From Porphyra umbilicalis (Eukaryota; Rhodophyta; Bangiophyceae; Bangiales; Bangiaceae), in assembly GCA_002049455.2 (NCBI GenBank), contig KV919090.1, positions 11,673 through 75,672 of the forward strand: 64,000 bases of DNA, written 5' to 3'. Within the stretch, counting starts at the first letter, position 1, and each line of letters begins with the position of its first letter. A model generated the notes under the pieces. It was given only the letters and a program-made list of their open reading frames with translations. It made no database searches and was not told where the DNA came from. Below, one piece after another: positions 22,001 through 32,503 of the stretch. Made by a program: the position numbers and the translations under genes.

Positions 22001-22170
22001 CGCATTGGGAGTGGCTTCGTACACTTCCAAGGGTGCTACATTTATGGCCCACCCTGCGATATCTCGCAGATTCGTACTGCGCGGAGTCCTCCACGCCGAA
22101 GCCCTATACCCCGGTGCACTTTGCGAATGGTGAAGACATCCTCTAGGGCACGTCTCTATGAAGGTCACAA
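19040..22170 (-). mobile_element. Ty1/copia retrotransposon fossil, gag to reverse transcriptase
   Basis: This minus-strand fossil retains the copia order: gag (about 21540-22170), protease-like (about 21300-21520), integrase (about 20370-21260), and reverse transcriptase with the start of RNase H (about 19050-19910). Landmarks include DDWTFHHLEVTTVFLNAK for reverse transcriptase, and GMLLYVSTTKRPEIAFAVG followed by SRYMA near the RNase H junction. It is heavily broken, with roughly ten or more breaks, and looks older than the fossil at 12.1-14.2 kb. No complete LTR pair was found. Confidence 0.9.
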
Positions 22171-23097
22171 CAAAATGGCTGACAATACGGCGTCAAATCA
22201 AACGTGCTTGAAAGTAGCAGGACGGCGCAAGCTGTTTTCTCGAGGCGTTCGTCCATGGGAAGACCTGGAAAACGTGTCTAAGATGGAGAAGTGCGGTACG
22301 TCTCAGACAACACTTCACAATGCGACACTTCGCGCTGCGGCGTAGACAGCCACAGCAGGAGCCTACGGGACATCATGTTGGCTGTCACATAATCGTTGTA
22401 CGTAGCTTGTCAACGGCTGTAACGTACCGGGTGTACAAATCGTATGTTTGGCACGCATGAGGCTGCCCCTCCGTTGTCTCTTGACCGCCTGTCACGCGCC
22501 TGATTCCGCGTGCGTTGGTTGCGGTCTCCTGGGACCACTGGCTGGGTCCTGCAGCGGCCCCTCGATCGAATCGGACAGCTGGCCTGTGCCACAAACGGGG
22601 GCCTTCCAGAAGCTTCCGAGCGCCCAGCGAGCCCCACAACGTGCGCTCCGCCACGGGGGGCCGTTGCGGTGGCACATTGTGATTGGTCAAAGCCGCCCCT
22701 CAGCGCTCGCGCCGTCGCAGGTCCCCTGTCAGTTGTGGTCCCGCCACAGGGGCCCCACAGGCGCCGTCGTGGTCGTGCAATCGAGCGCCAACGGCGCTCA
22801 TTGGCCAAACGGCTCGATTGGCCGGCGGCTTTGGGCCGGTCGCGCGGCGGCCAACCTGCAAACCCGCTGTTTTCGGACCCGTTGTCGGGGCCCCCGTGGA
22901 ATTAATGGGGGGGGCGCCCCCACATTCTGTCGCGCCCGCGCAAATGGGCACGCGGCGCGCCCCCCCCCCGAAAGGGCCCGTGCGCCCGCCACGAGCGCGG
23001 GGCACCCGCTCCCGCGGCAAAGTGCGCCCGCGGCGGCGACTCGGCGGCCAAACCCGGTGACGCCCGCTGACGCGCGCGCGGCGCACGCCGCACCGCC
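22171..23097. other. Probable promoter region of the DDT-WHIM gene
   Basis: There is no supported gene. GC rises sharply from 22450, and CCAAT-type boxes lie upstream of the next gene. Confidence 0.45.
22682..22821 (+). promoter_or_regulatory. ATTGG (CCAAT-box) cluster
   Basis: ATTGG occurs at 22682-22686, 22800-22804 and 22817-22821, within 280-420 bases of the earliest candidate start (23098) of the DDT-WHIM gene. No TATA box is evident. This is motif-based only. Confidence 0.35.
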
Positions 23098-26000
23098 ATG
23101 ACCGCCGACGGGCCGGTCGGCAGCGCCGCCATCCCCGCCACGGTCCCCGCCGCCGCCGCCGTCGCCGCCGTCGGTGTCGTCGCCGTCGCTGCCGCCACCG
23201 CCGCCGTGACGGGCGGCTCCCCCCATCGCCATCGACGCCCCCCCCCCCCCCCCCCCCGCCGCCGCCGCCGTCGGCATGACGCCGCCGCCGCCGTCCGTGT
23301 CGGCGCGGCGGTCGGCGCGGCGGCGGTCGGCGCGCCCCCCCCCCCCCGACGCTGCGTCGGCGGCGGATGTGGCGGCCTTGACCGACGGGGAGGAGCCGTC
23401 GGATGAGAGCAGCAGCAGTGCGGAGCTCACGTCGCCGCGCTCGACGCCCTCGCCAGTGGCGCCGACGGCGGCGGCCGCGGCGACGACAGCGGCAGGCGCG
23501 GCGCCGACGGCGGCGGCACACCCGTCGGCGGCGGCGCCCGTGTTGTCGGCCGTTGCGACGGGGACGCCGGCGGCAACGCTGACGACGCCGGCCGCGACGG
23601 CCAATGGGCGACACCCGGCGCGGCGGCTGTGGGCCGAGGCGCCGGCGCGCCACCCGGGCATGTCCCCCATCACCACCGCGGCGGCGGCCGCCGCCACCGC
23701 CGCCGCCGCGGCGGCGGCCGAGATGGCCGCGGCGCCCCTGGCGCGGGCCCCGAACCTCCTCACCGTGCCCTGGTGGCCGACCGTGTCGGCCGGGTCGGTC
23801 GCCCCGCCGCCGCTGCCAGCGCCCGCCCCGCGTGCCGCCCCCGCCGCCGCGGCGCGCCCGTCAGTCGTTGCCGCCGCCACGGCCGCGCTCGGCGTCGACG
23901 CGCCGACGCTGCCGCGGCCGGCGGCGGCGGCGGCGGGGGCAGGGGCGGGGGCAGGGGCGGGGGCGGGGGCGGCGCCCGCGCCGCCGCCGGCGCCGCCACT
24001 GCCGCTGGTAGCGACGAGCTCGTGGCCGGCGGTGGCGCGGTCGGGCGCGCCGTCGGGGGCGGCGGGAGGAGGGGGTGGGGGGGGGGGCGCCCCGCCGCCG
24101 GGGGGGGGGGGGGGGACGCCGCCGTGCGCTCATTTTCGGCGACGGGCGCGCGGGCGCTGGTCGCATCGGCTGCGCGGCGGCTGTCGGAGGTGGTTCGTCG
24201 CTCGGCGGCGGCGGCGTCGCCGCCGCAGCCGGTGGTGTCGCCCGTCGCGCCGCCGGTGCCGACGGCGATGGTCCCGTCTGGGGCGGCGCCGTCACCGGGT
24301 GCGGCGCCGTCACCGGGTGCGGCGCCGTCACCGGGTGCGGCGCCGTCACCGGGTGCGGCGCCGTCATCGGGTGCGGCGCCGTCACCGGGTGCGGCGCCGT
24401 CACCGGGTGCGGCGCCGTCACGGGGTGTAGCGCCGTCACCGGGTGCGGCGCTGTCACGGGGTGTCGCGCCTTTGCCTCGTGCGGTGCCGTCGCCTGGTGT
24501 GGCGCCCTCGCCTGGTGCGGCGCGGTCGCCTGATACGGAAGCATTGCCTGGTGCGTCGCCGTCACCTGGTGCGGCACCGTCGCGTGGTGCGGGGTCGGCT
24601 GCGCAGGCGGCGACCCCGGCGCGGGACAGGCGGTCGTCACTATTCCCCGTGGCGACTGCCCTGCCGCCGTCGGAGGAGCTACCACTCCCGTCGGATGAGC
24701 TGTTGCACCCCATCCAGACGCTGCCGTGGCCATCGGTGGCGCACCTGGCGCCGGCGGCCGCAGGCCCACCGGCGGCGACGCCCCCAACGGCTGCAAAACC
24801 CGAGCGGGCGCCTGCACTCCAGCGGGCTGCTGCACCACCACCACGGCCGCCGTCGCCGGCCCCTTGCGTGGCACCGTCGGTGCCTCGAGCGTCCGCGGCT
24901 GGAACCACTGGTGGCGCGCCCGTGGTGGGCCCGCCGGGCTTTGTTTCTTTGGCCGAAGCGCGGACGCGGGCGGCGGCCGCACGCCAAGCGGTGGCGCGCC
25001 CGGCGGCGGCGGCGACGCTGCGGGCGGTCGGTCAGCCCCTCAGTGACGCTTTGCGCGCGGCGGCGGCGGGGCCGCCGGCCGTGTCACCCAACGGCCCGCG
25101 GCCAGCGGGTGCTCGTGCCGCGACTGTACCGCACACCGTGGCGTTGGCGCCGCGCCCACCCGCGGCCGCAGCGGCGTTGCAGCCGCCTGCGCAAGCGGCA
25201 CGTCCGCCCGCAACGGTGGCGGCGGCGGCGCCCGTGCCAGGGGGCGCTCCGCGCCCTGGCGCGCCGGCCATGCGACGCGCGCCGTCGCCGCGCGGTGCCT
25301 TGCCAACGGCTCGTGGTGTGTTGCCGACGGGACGTGGCCCCAACGGGACTCTCCCCTCAACGGCGCCGCGCGCCCCGTCAACGGCGCGCGCGGCGCCGGC
25401 GGCGCCGATGCCGCCGGCGCCGACAGTGGCTGGGCCTGCCGCGCCCATGACCCGGCACTACACGGGGCTGGGGCAGCAGCCAACGTCTGCATTCACTGCG
25501 CCGGCGGCGACACTGGCTGGGCCTGCCGCGTCCAGGACTCGACACTATACGGGGCTGCGGCCAACGTCTGCATTCGACGCGGCGGCGGCACGGAACGCCG
25601 CCATGGCGCGTCGGACGTCGACGGCGATGCCGCGCGCGGCGGTCGTCGGAGCACCCGCGCCCTTCTCGCAGGCGCCGCCGGCATCAACGGGGTGGGCCCT
25701 CCCCCCAGCGTCAACGGCCCCTGTGCGGGTCCCCGACCCCCACACCGGCGGCCGCCAGCACCCCCAGGCGGCCGCCCCGCTGCCGTCGGTGCCGGCGTCG
25801 AGCGCCCCTCTGCCGGCACCACGACGCGGGGCGGGGGCGGTGCCGACGCCCGCGGTGGGGCTGCCGTCCGCGTCGCCTTTGAGTGGAGCTCCCCAGCCGT
25901 CCCCTGCGGCGCTGCAGCAGGAGTCGTCGATGCAGCATCTGGCGGTGCTGCGGCAACACTTGGCGACGATGCGGGCCGACCCCAGTGCGGTACAGTTGCA

Positions 26001-27837
26001 GGCGGCGGTGGATGCGCTAGAGCGGTCCCTTTGTCGGCCACCCCGCCCCGTGGCGATGCAGCAACACTCGGCGGCGATGCAGCAGCAGGTGGCAGCGGCG
26101 CAACAGCAGCAACAATCGGTGGCGAGGCGGCGGCAGGCGGCAGCGGCGCACCCTCCACCCTCAGAGGCGCTGCCACGAGCGGCGGTGGCGCAGGGACAAG
26201 GCGCCGTGGGAGACCCCCAGTACATGGCACTTCGTGTGCTTACGCCGGCGCAAGCATCCGCGGCGCCTCAGCAGAACCAGGTGGGGACGAGCCATGCACG
26301 CTTGCTGGCGATGCAGAATCAGTCGGCAACCGCCGGTGTACCATACGCGGCGTCAAGGCAGGCACTAGTGACCTCGATCCCATCGCACACGGGGGCGATG
26401 CAGCAGCCTTTGGCTGGGATGCAGCACCAGGTGGCATCGGTGCACCATGCATCGTCGGCGGGGTTGCTGAATTCGGCGGTGGCCCAAGGACAAGGCCCTC
26501 GGCGGGCGTCCGCTCAGCCGCCAGCGCTCGAACTGTTTGCGCCGCCGCCTGCGCACCCGCCTGCCGGACAAGGGCAGCCCCATCCGCCCGTAGGCGGGGC
26601 GCCCCCCCAAGCCGGCTTCTCCCATGTGGTGCTCGCGGTGCCGTCCAACCTGCCAGAGGGCGTCTGGCCAGTGATGATCGTACGCAACGGCTCTTCGTTG
26701 GCGGCGGGGGGCGCCCCCTCGGCGGCGCCCTACTCGGCGCCCAGGGGTGAGCAGCAGCCGCCGCCTGCGGGCACGCCGGGCCTCACGGTCGAGCTGCCAC
26801 CCGCGTCGGTGTTGCCGTGGCCGTCCCCGCCGCCGCCGACGGCCGCACCGCTGAGCGTACCGACGGCGCAGTGGCCGCGGGCCGCCCAGCCGTGGTCGCG
26901 GACGGGGGCCCCTGCGCTCTCGTCGGTGGCGCTCGGCGCGACGGGGAGCGCTCCCCGGAACCTCATGTCGTTGGCAGCTCCCGGACAAGGGGCAGGCGCC
27001 GTGCAGTGTGGGCCGAGCTACCTACCGTCCCGGCCTGTGCTCGCCACGCATCGGCCCGCGGCGGTTGCAGCGGCGGCGACAGCGACGGCGCCCGCGCCAG
27101 CGGTCGTTGGATCGAATCCGCTGACGGGGGCGCTGCCGTTCAAAGCAATGGCGGACCGGGCGGCCGGGGCGGTGCCCCGCCCCGTGCCGCCAATGCCCCA
27201 AGCCGGGGTGGTGGCGTCTCAGCCGCTACCGGCGATGCCTCCACAGCTGTCGGTGGAAGCGGCAGCAGAGGCGGCCTACGTGATGTCACGTCGCCGATCC
27301 ATGGCGCCGGCGACGGTGCCGCGGCCGGCACGGACGATGCAGGCTCTCCCGGCGGGGGCACCGCGCCCGGCTGGCGCCGCAGGTGGGGTGCCGCCAGCGG
27401 CGCTGCGACCGACGGCGGCGGCGCCCGGCGCCTCCATCCCGCGGCAAGGTCCGCCGGTGGCGCCGCCTCGGCCGTCGTCAGCGCCCGGCCGACGCCCGCC
27501 AGCGGCGAATCCGTCGACGCCCGCGGCGCTTGCCCCGCCGGCCGCCGCGTCACAGCACTTGGCGGCGGTGCGTGGTTTGTCGGCCGCGGGACAAGGCCCT
27601 GCGGGTGGCGCTCGCGGACCCCCAATGGGCGCTCGTGGGCCGCCTGCGGGGGTACCGCTGCCCCGGTCGACGGGGCCTGCCCCAATGACCTTTATGCCCG
27701 CGCCGGCGGGTGCGGCGCGCGGCGGTCTGGCGGGCGGACCGCCACTCACGGCCGCGGCGCGCGGTCCCCCACCGGCGGCGCCGCAGCGTCCGGCGGCGGT
27801 GCCCCGTCCCGTGGCGCCGCCCCGCCCTGTGTTGCCG

Positions 27838-27868
<31 letters not shown>

Positions 27869-30800
27869 ACCCAAGCGGCCGTCGGCGACATTGTGTGCGT
27901 CGCGCACTTTTTGGCCCTCTTTGGCCGCACCCTGCGCCTGTGTCGACGGCACATGGCGCCGCCCGCGTTGGAGGAGTCCCTGACGCAGCCGCAAACGCAC
28001 CTCCCCTACCTCGCCCGCCTCATCCGTGGGCTGCTGGCGCACGTGTCGGACATTGAGTTGGACTCGTCTGACCCCAAGCTGGTCTTTCGGGAGCTCCAAA
28101 ACCTCATGAGGAAGCACCTACCGGGAGAGCTGTACCCAACGTCTGCGTACCAGCCGGACAGCCGGCGGCCGCTCAAGGTGGACCAGATGAACGCGTACAC
28201 GGTGGCGGCCGTTGTGAAGATCCTCTGTGACGGGGCGGCGGAGGAGAATGCAGCCCTGCGGGCGGTGATTGAGCAAGACATGGCGTCGCGGGCATCGAGG
28301 GCGTCTGCTGCTGCGGCGGACGACGACGGATCCCTTCGGCTGCCCACGGGCGGGGTGCGCATGACCCGACCGCTCGGCGCGGATGCCCACAACCGCGCCT
28401 TTTTCGTCATCCAAGGCCTCGACGGTGGGGCGTCGGCGGTGCGGGTCTTCTCCGAATCGTCGGCCAGACCCGGCCGCATCGGCGGCGGCACGACGCGCCT
28501 CGAGGCCTACCAAGTCGGCCATCTCGATACCCTCTGCAAGGCGCTTCAACTGCAGGCGCTGCGGCTCGCCGCGCGTGACGGCATCCCGTCTGACACGAGC
28601 CCCCCGGGGCGGATTGCGGCGCAGCTCAAGCGCCTCCGCGACGCGGTCGCCGCCGACGCGGCCGACGCGGACGGGCGGGACGAAACGGAGGATGAGGTAG
28701 AGGCCGCCGACGCGGCGGCCAAGGTGGCGGCCGAGGCGGCGGCAGAACGGCAGGAGGAGCTCCGCCGCGCGAGCAACGAGCCGACCATCTTTGAACACCG
28801 CACGCGCGGGAGACCGCCCCCGCCGCGCCCGTCGCAGCGCGACGACGCGCCTCGGCCGCGCTCCCGCGCCGCCCGTGCGGCACGCCGGTCGCGGCGTGAC
28901 GGCAGCACGACGAGCGCCTCCACGTCGTCGGGGGGCTCGTCGTCTGAGGGTGAGCCGTCGCGGGGCTCCGCGTCGACGGCCCGCCGTCCCGCCTCGCGCG
29001 GCGCCGCGTCAACCAACGGATCGGCGTCGGGGGGCTCCTCGTCTGACGGCGACGGGGGGGGGGGGGGCGCGCCACCGCGCGGCGGCAGCAGCTCGACGCG
29101 GCGGCGGCGGCCAAGGCGGCGGCCGCCGCCGCGCGCGAGCGCCGCGCCGCCGACCGCGCCGCGCGCGCGGCGCGCCTCACCGCCTCGGCCCCCACGTCGG
29201 GGGCGGAAAAGGAGGCGGACGGGGGGGGGCGACGACCACCCCCGAGCCGGAGCGCGCGTCGGGGGGGGCCCGCCGCTCGGGGCGCCGCGACGCGGCCAGT
29301 GTCGAGGCGCTCCCCCGCGCGGGCGCGGTCGCGCGGCGCGCGGCGCGGGCGCCCCGCCCGTCCGTGTCGTCGGGGGGGGACGCCCCACCGGCGCGGGGCG
29401 AGCAGCCAAACCGCCGCCGCACGCGTGCGGGCGGGGTGGCAGGGGGAGGGGACACCCCCGGCGGGGGGGGCCTCAAGCGGCAGCGCTCCTCCCCGCTGGG
29501 CGGCAGCCCCGCCTCCTCCCCGGGGCGCTCCCCGCCCCCGCCGTCGGGCGGCGGCGCGTCTGCGGCGACGGCCGCGGCGGCGGCCGCCGCCGCCTCTGAC
29601 GCCGACGCCTCCTCCCGCGCGCGCCGCGCCGCCGCGCGCGCGGGGCGGGCGTCGAGCGGCGGCGCCGCCCACCCCCCCTGCCGAGTCGCAAGCGGCCGCG
29701 CGCCGCGCCGCCGCGCGCCGTCACCGCGTCGCCGCTGCGCTGGCGGGCGCGCCTCGCGCGCGCGCCGACGCGCCCCCTCCCGCCCGCCGTGGCGGCGACG
29801 CTCGACGCGCCGGGCGGGTCTGACAGCGACACGTCAGCGTCGCCGCGGGGGGCCAAGCGCCGCCGCGGCGCCGCGGGCGACCGCCCCCGCGCCGGCGCCG
29901 CGCGGCGGCTGCGGCACCTTGCCGCGCGGCCACAGTGGACGACCGTCGTCACGTCGTCGCCGCCGGGCTCCGCCTCGAGCACCGCCTCGTCGGCGGCGCC
30001 GGCGGCGGCAGAGGCGGACGCAGGGGCGGCGGCGGCGGCGGGGGGCGGCCCGCGCGCGGGCGCCCCGTCGGCCGCCTCGCCGCCGTGGCGCCGGCGCACG
30101 CCGTCGACGCTGTCGCCGTCGACGCCCGGGAGCGACGGCGATGTGCCGTTTGTGCCGACGCCGTCGGGGGGGGGGGGGGGGGCGCAGAGGGGGGGGAGGG
30201 GGGGCAGGGGGGGGGGGGGGCTGCGGCTCCGCCGCCCCCCGCGGCCGCGTCGCCGCCGCCGCCCGCACGCGCCACGCCGCCGAGCAGCGGCAGCCGGCGC
30301 CGCCGGCGCCGCGGCCGCAGCGTCCCTGCGCGGCCGGGCGGGGCCGCGTCGGCACCCGCCCCCGGCGCGTCGGCGGCGGCGGTGGCGGCGGCGACGGCGA
30401 CGGCGACGTTGCCGCCGACGCGCCGGGCGACGCCGTCCGCGTCCCCGGCGCGCCCGCCGGCGGGCCGCGCCGCACCCGCCGCCGCCGCCGCCGCCGCCAC
30501 CGCCGCCGCCACCGCCGCCACCGCCGCCGCGCCGTCGCCCCCCTCGTCGGCGGCGGCGGCGGCGGCGCGGGCGGCCGCCGCGGCGGCGGCTGTGGCCGCC
30601 GCCCCGCAGCTGGTCGTCGTTGACCTGGTCGCCGACGGGGAGAGCGCCGCGGGCGACTCGGCGGCCGACGGGGAGGACAGCGACTGGAGCGAGCCGCCGG
30701 CGCGGTCGCGGTCAGACGACGGGGGGAGGCGGGCGCCAACGAGTCGCCGCCCAGGTAACCGCCGCCGTGGCGGTCGGGTGGGTGGGTGGGTGGGGACGGA

Positions 30801-30927
30801 CGGGGGCGGCGCGTGGACGAGCGCAATCCATTTTTTTTTTGTGCCGTCGGGTGATTCATGGCGGAACACCCCCGTCGACGTCGTACATACGGCCCCAAAA
30901 CTGGTTGTAGGGCAACACAGTGCCTGA
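23098..30927 (+). CDS. Very large DDT-WHIM domain protein, ISWI-subunit-like
   Basis: The clear domains lie at 27875-28560: a DDT domain (VAHFLALFGRTLRL, then LEESLTQPQTHLPYLARLI), a WHIM1-like helix (LKVDQMNAYTVAAVVKILCD) and a WHIM2/WSD motif (RPLGADAHNRAFFVIQG). DDT plus WHIM is the architecture of accessory subunits of ISWI nucleosome remodellers (BAZ, RSF1, Itc1, plant RLT types), so a nuclear chromatin role is likely. Upstream lie over 1,500 codons of Ala/Pro-rich low complexity, including an 18-bp repeat giving GAAPSP (24283-24600) and Gln-rich patches near 25900-26500. Downstream are Ser/Arg/Ala-rich and acidic tails ending near 30927. The reading frame changes at about six G or C runs (for example about 23330, 24104, 27838-27868, 29052, 29221 and 30169). 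Start, exact end and any intron (a CAG/GTAACC donor-like site lies near 30750) are uncertain. Confidence 0.7.
24283..24600 (+). repeat. 18-bp minisatellite inside the DDT-WHIM gene
   Basis: About seventeen units of ccgtcaccgggtgcggcg occur. They are nearly perfect from 24285 to 24420 and diverged after that. In frame they encode repeats of GAAPSP, later RGVAPSP-like. The unit length is a multiple of three, so copy-number change would preserve the frame. Confidence 0.85.
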
Positions 30928-32503
30928 GTTTGTCCGAGGGCGCATCTGACGGCGGCGTTGTATGGCGTTGTGCTCGTCGCTTTAACACACGCGATACGAA
31001 CCGGTCGGGTCGGTGGCCGCTGCCGACGCCGGCGTACACCGAGCCCCAGTCGTACAGCCGTTCTCTCAAAAACCTCGCACGCCGACTGTTGCACCACTCT
31101 GACAAATCGGCCTCTGCGACCCCGTGAAGGCCGATTTGTCAGAGTGGTGCAACAGTTGGCGTGCGAGGTTTTTGAGAGAACGGCTGTAGCCGGGTGGGCC
31201 GCACAGCGGTGGAGCAAGGGGAAAGAAGCGGGAAACTTTCCGGGATTAGCGGAGCGCAGAGCGCACCCGTGCGTCGCGCGGTAAAACCACGGTGCAGCGG
31301 CACAGACAGCGCGCTGCGAGGGCCGTGAAAGGAGCAAGAAGAATCCGTCGGCAGTGGATGATGCAGTGGTGGGAGCGAAAATAGAGATGGAGAAACATGA
31401 TGGCATGCTGACCTGCACTCATTTTTGCTTGTAGTTTGTAGGTATTTAGTTGTGCAATGCGCCAGATAATCATGTGGAACCATGAAGCCACGCGTGCTGC
31501 TGCAGCTCCCCAAAGCCGCCGCCGCCGCTCCCCGCTGCGACACCCCGATGCTCTCTCCTTGCCCATACCTGCCCATGCCCGTCCCTGCCCCCCAGCGCTC
31601 TTGGACCCATCCTCTCCCCCCCGGCCTCCCCCTACCCCCCCTACGCCCCTCTCCATCGGGCTGTCGTTGCTAAAAATGCCTGGCAGGTTTGCGCGGCGGC
31701 GCCCGCCGCCCTCGGCTGCCGCCGCCGTCCCGTGATGGCTTCGTGTGCCGAAGCCGCCCGTGCCGCCACCCCCCAACCGCGACGGCAGCGACACGGTCGC
31801 CGACGCCCTGCTCTTTCCACCGCTGCCGCCTGTCGCTAACCCCCGCTTTTGGGCGGCCCGCCCTCCCCTCAGCGGCTGGCCCGACCACCCGTGCCGCGTT
31901 GGGGGGGGGGGGGTGGTTTCCCGCCCCGTTGGTGCACGCAGCCGACGCCCCTCACTGTGTGGCGCCGGCCCGGTCGGGACTTTCGTTCTGTGCCTGGGGG
32001 GTTGTGCTCAGCCGCTCACCTCTCTGGTGCTCTCCCCCGGCGGCCGGCTCGCTCGCCCTGACCCCTTCCTGTTCTAGTTGCTTTGGGACATCCGCTGCTC
32101 CTGCCGGCGCGTCGCGCTGTGGAGAGGGGGCGTGGGCGGTTGGCGGCGCCGCCGGCCCGCGCTTTGGGACACGCCCAACTGGCGAGTGGCGGTGACAGTT
32201 GGTTTGTTTGCGTCTGCGCGTGCCGTGATTGTGCCTAGGGGGGGCACCCTTCGCCCTGGGGGGGGCTGTCCAACTGTTGGCCCTCCTCCCCCCACTGTGT
32301 ACCCCCTTGTGCCTCCCCGGTTTCCTCCCATCACTCCCTTTGGAAGGCCCGTGTTCCGTCGCCCCCGCTCCACGCTACCCGCTCGCCCGGGCGGATCTTT
32401 CCGGCGTACGACGCCGACCCGGAAGGGCTGCTCGCCCCGTGGTGGTGGTGACGTCGGGCAGCTGCGTGACGTCTTGTGGCGTGTTGCCACTGCTGGCCCG
32501 ACG
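30928..32503. other. Intergenic and probable kinase 5' region
   Basis: This holds the 61-bp-arm hairpin at 31053-31188. From 31470 to 32503 GC rises again and several short frames are open. The frame that leads into the kinase is open from 32078, but the myristoylation-type start at 32504 makes the upstream part more likely a 5' leader. Confidence 0.45.
31053..31188. repeat. Near-perfect hairpin (61-bp arms), MITE-like
   Basis: Positions 31053-31113 pair with 31128-31188 with one mismatch and a 14-base loop. Both outer ends are TA followed by CAG (tacagccg and cggctgta). This is what a Tc1/mariner/pogo-type miniature element inserted at a TA site would look like. The low divergence of the arms implies a recent origin or selection on the stem. 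A transcribed hairpin giving small RNAs is the alternative. Confidence 0.85.
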
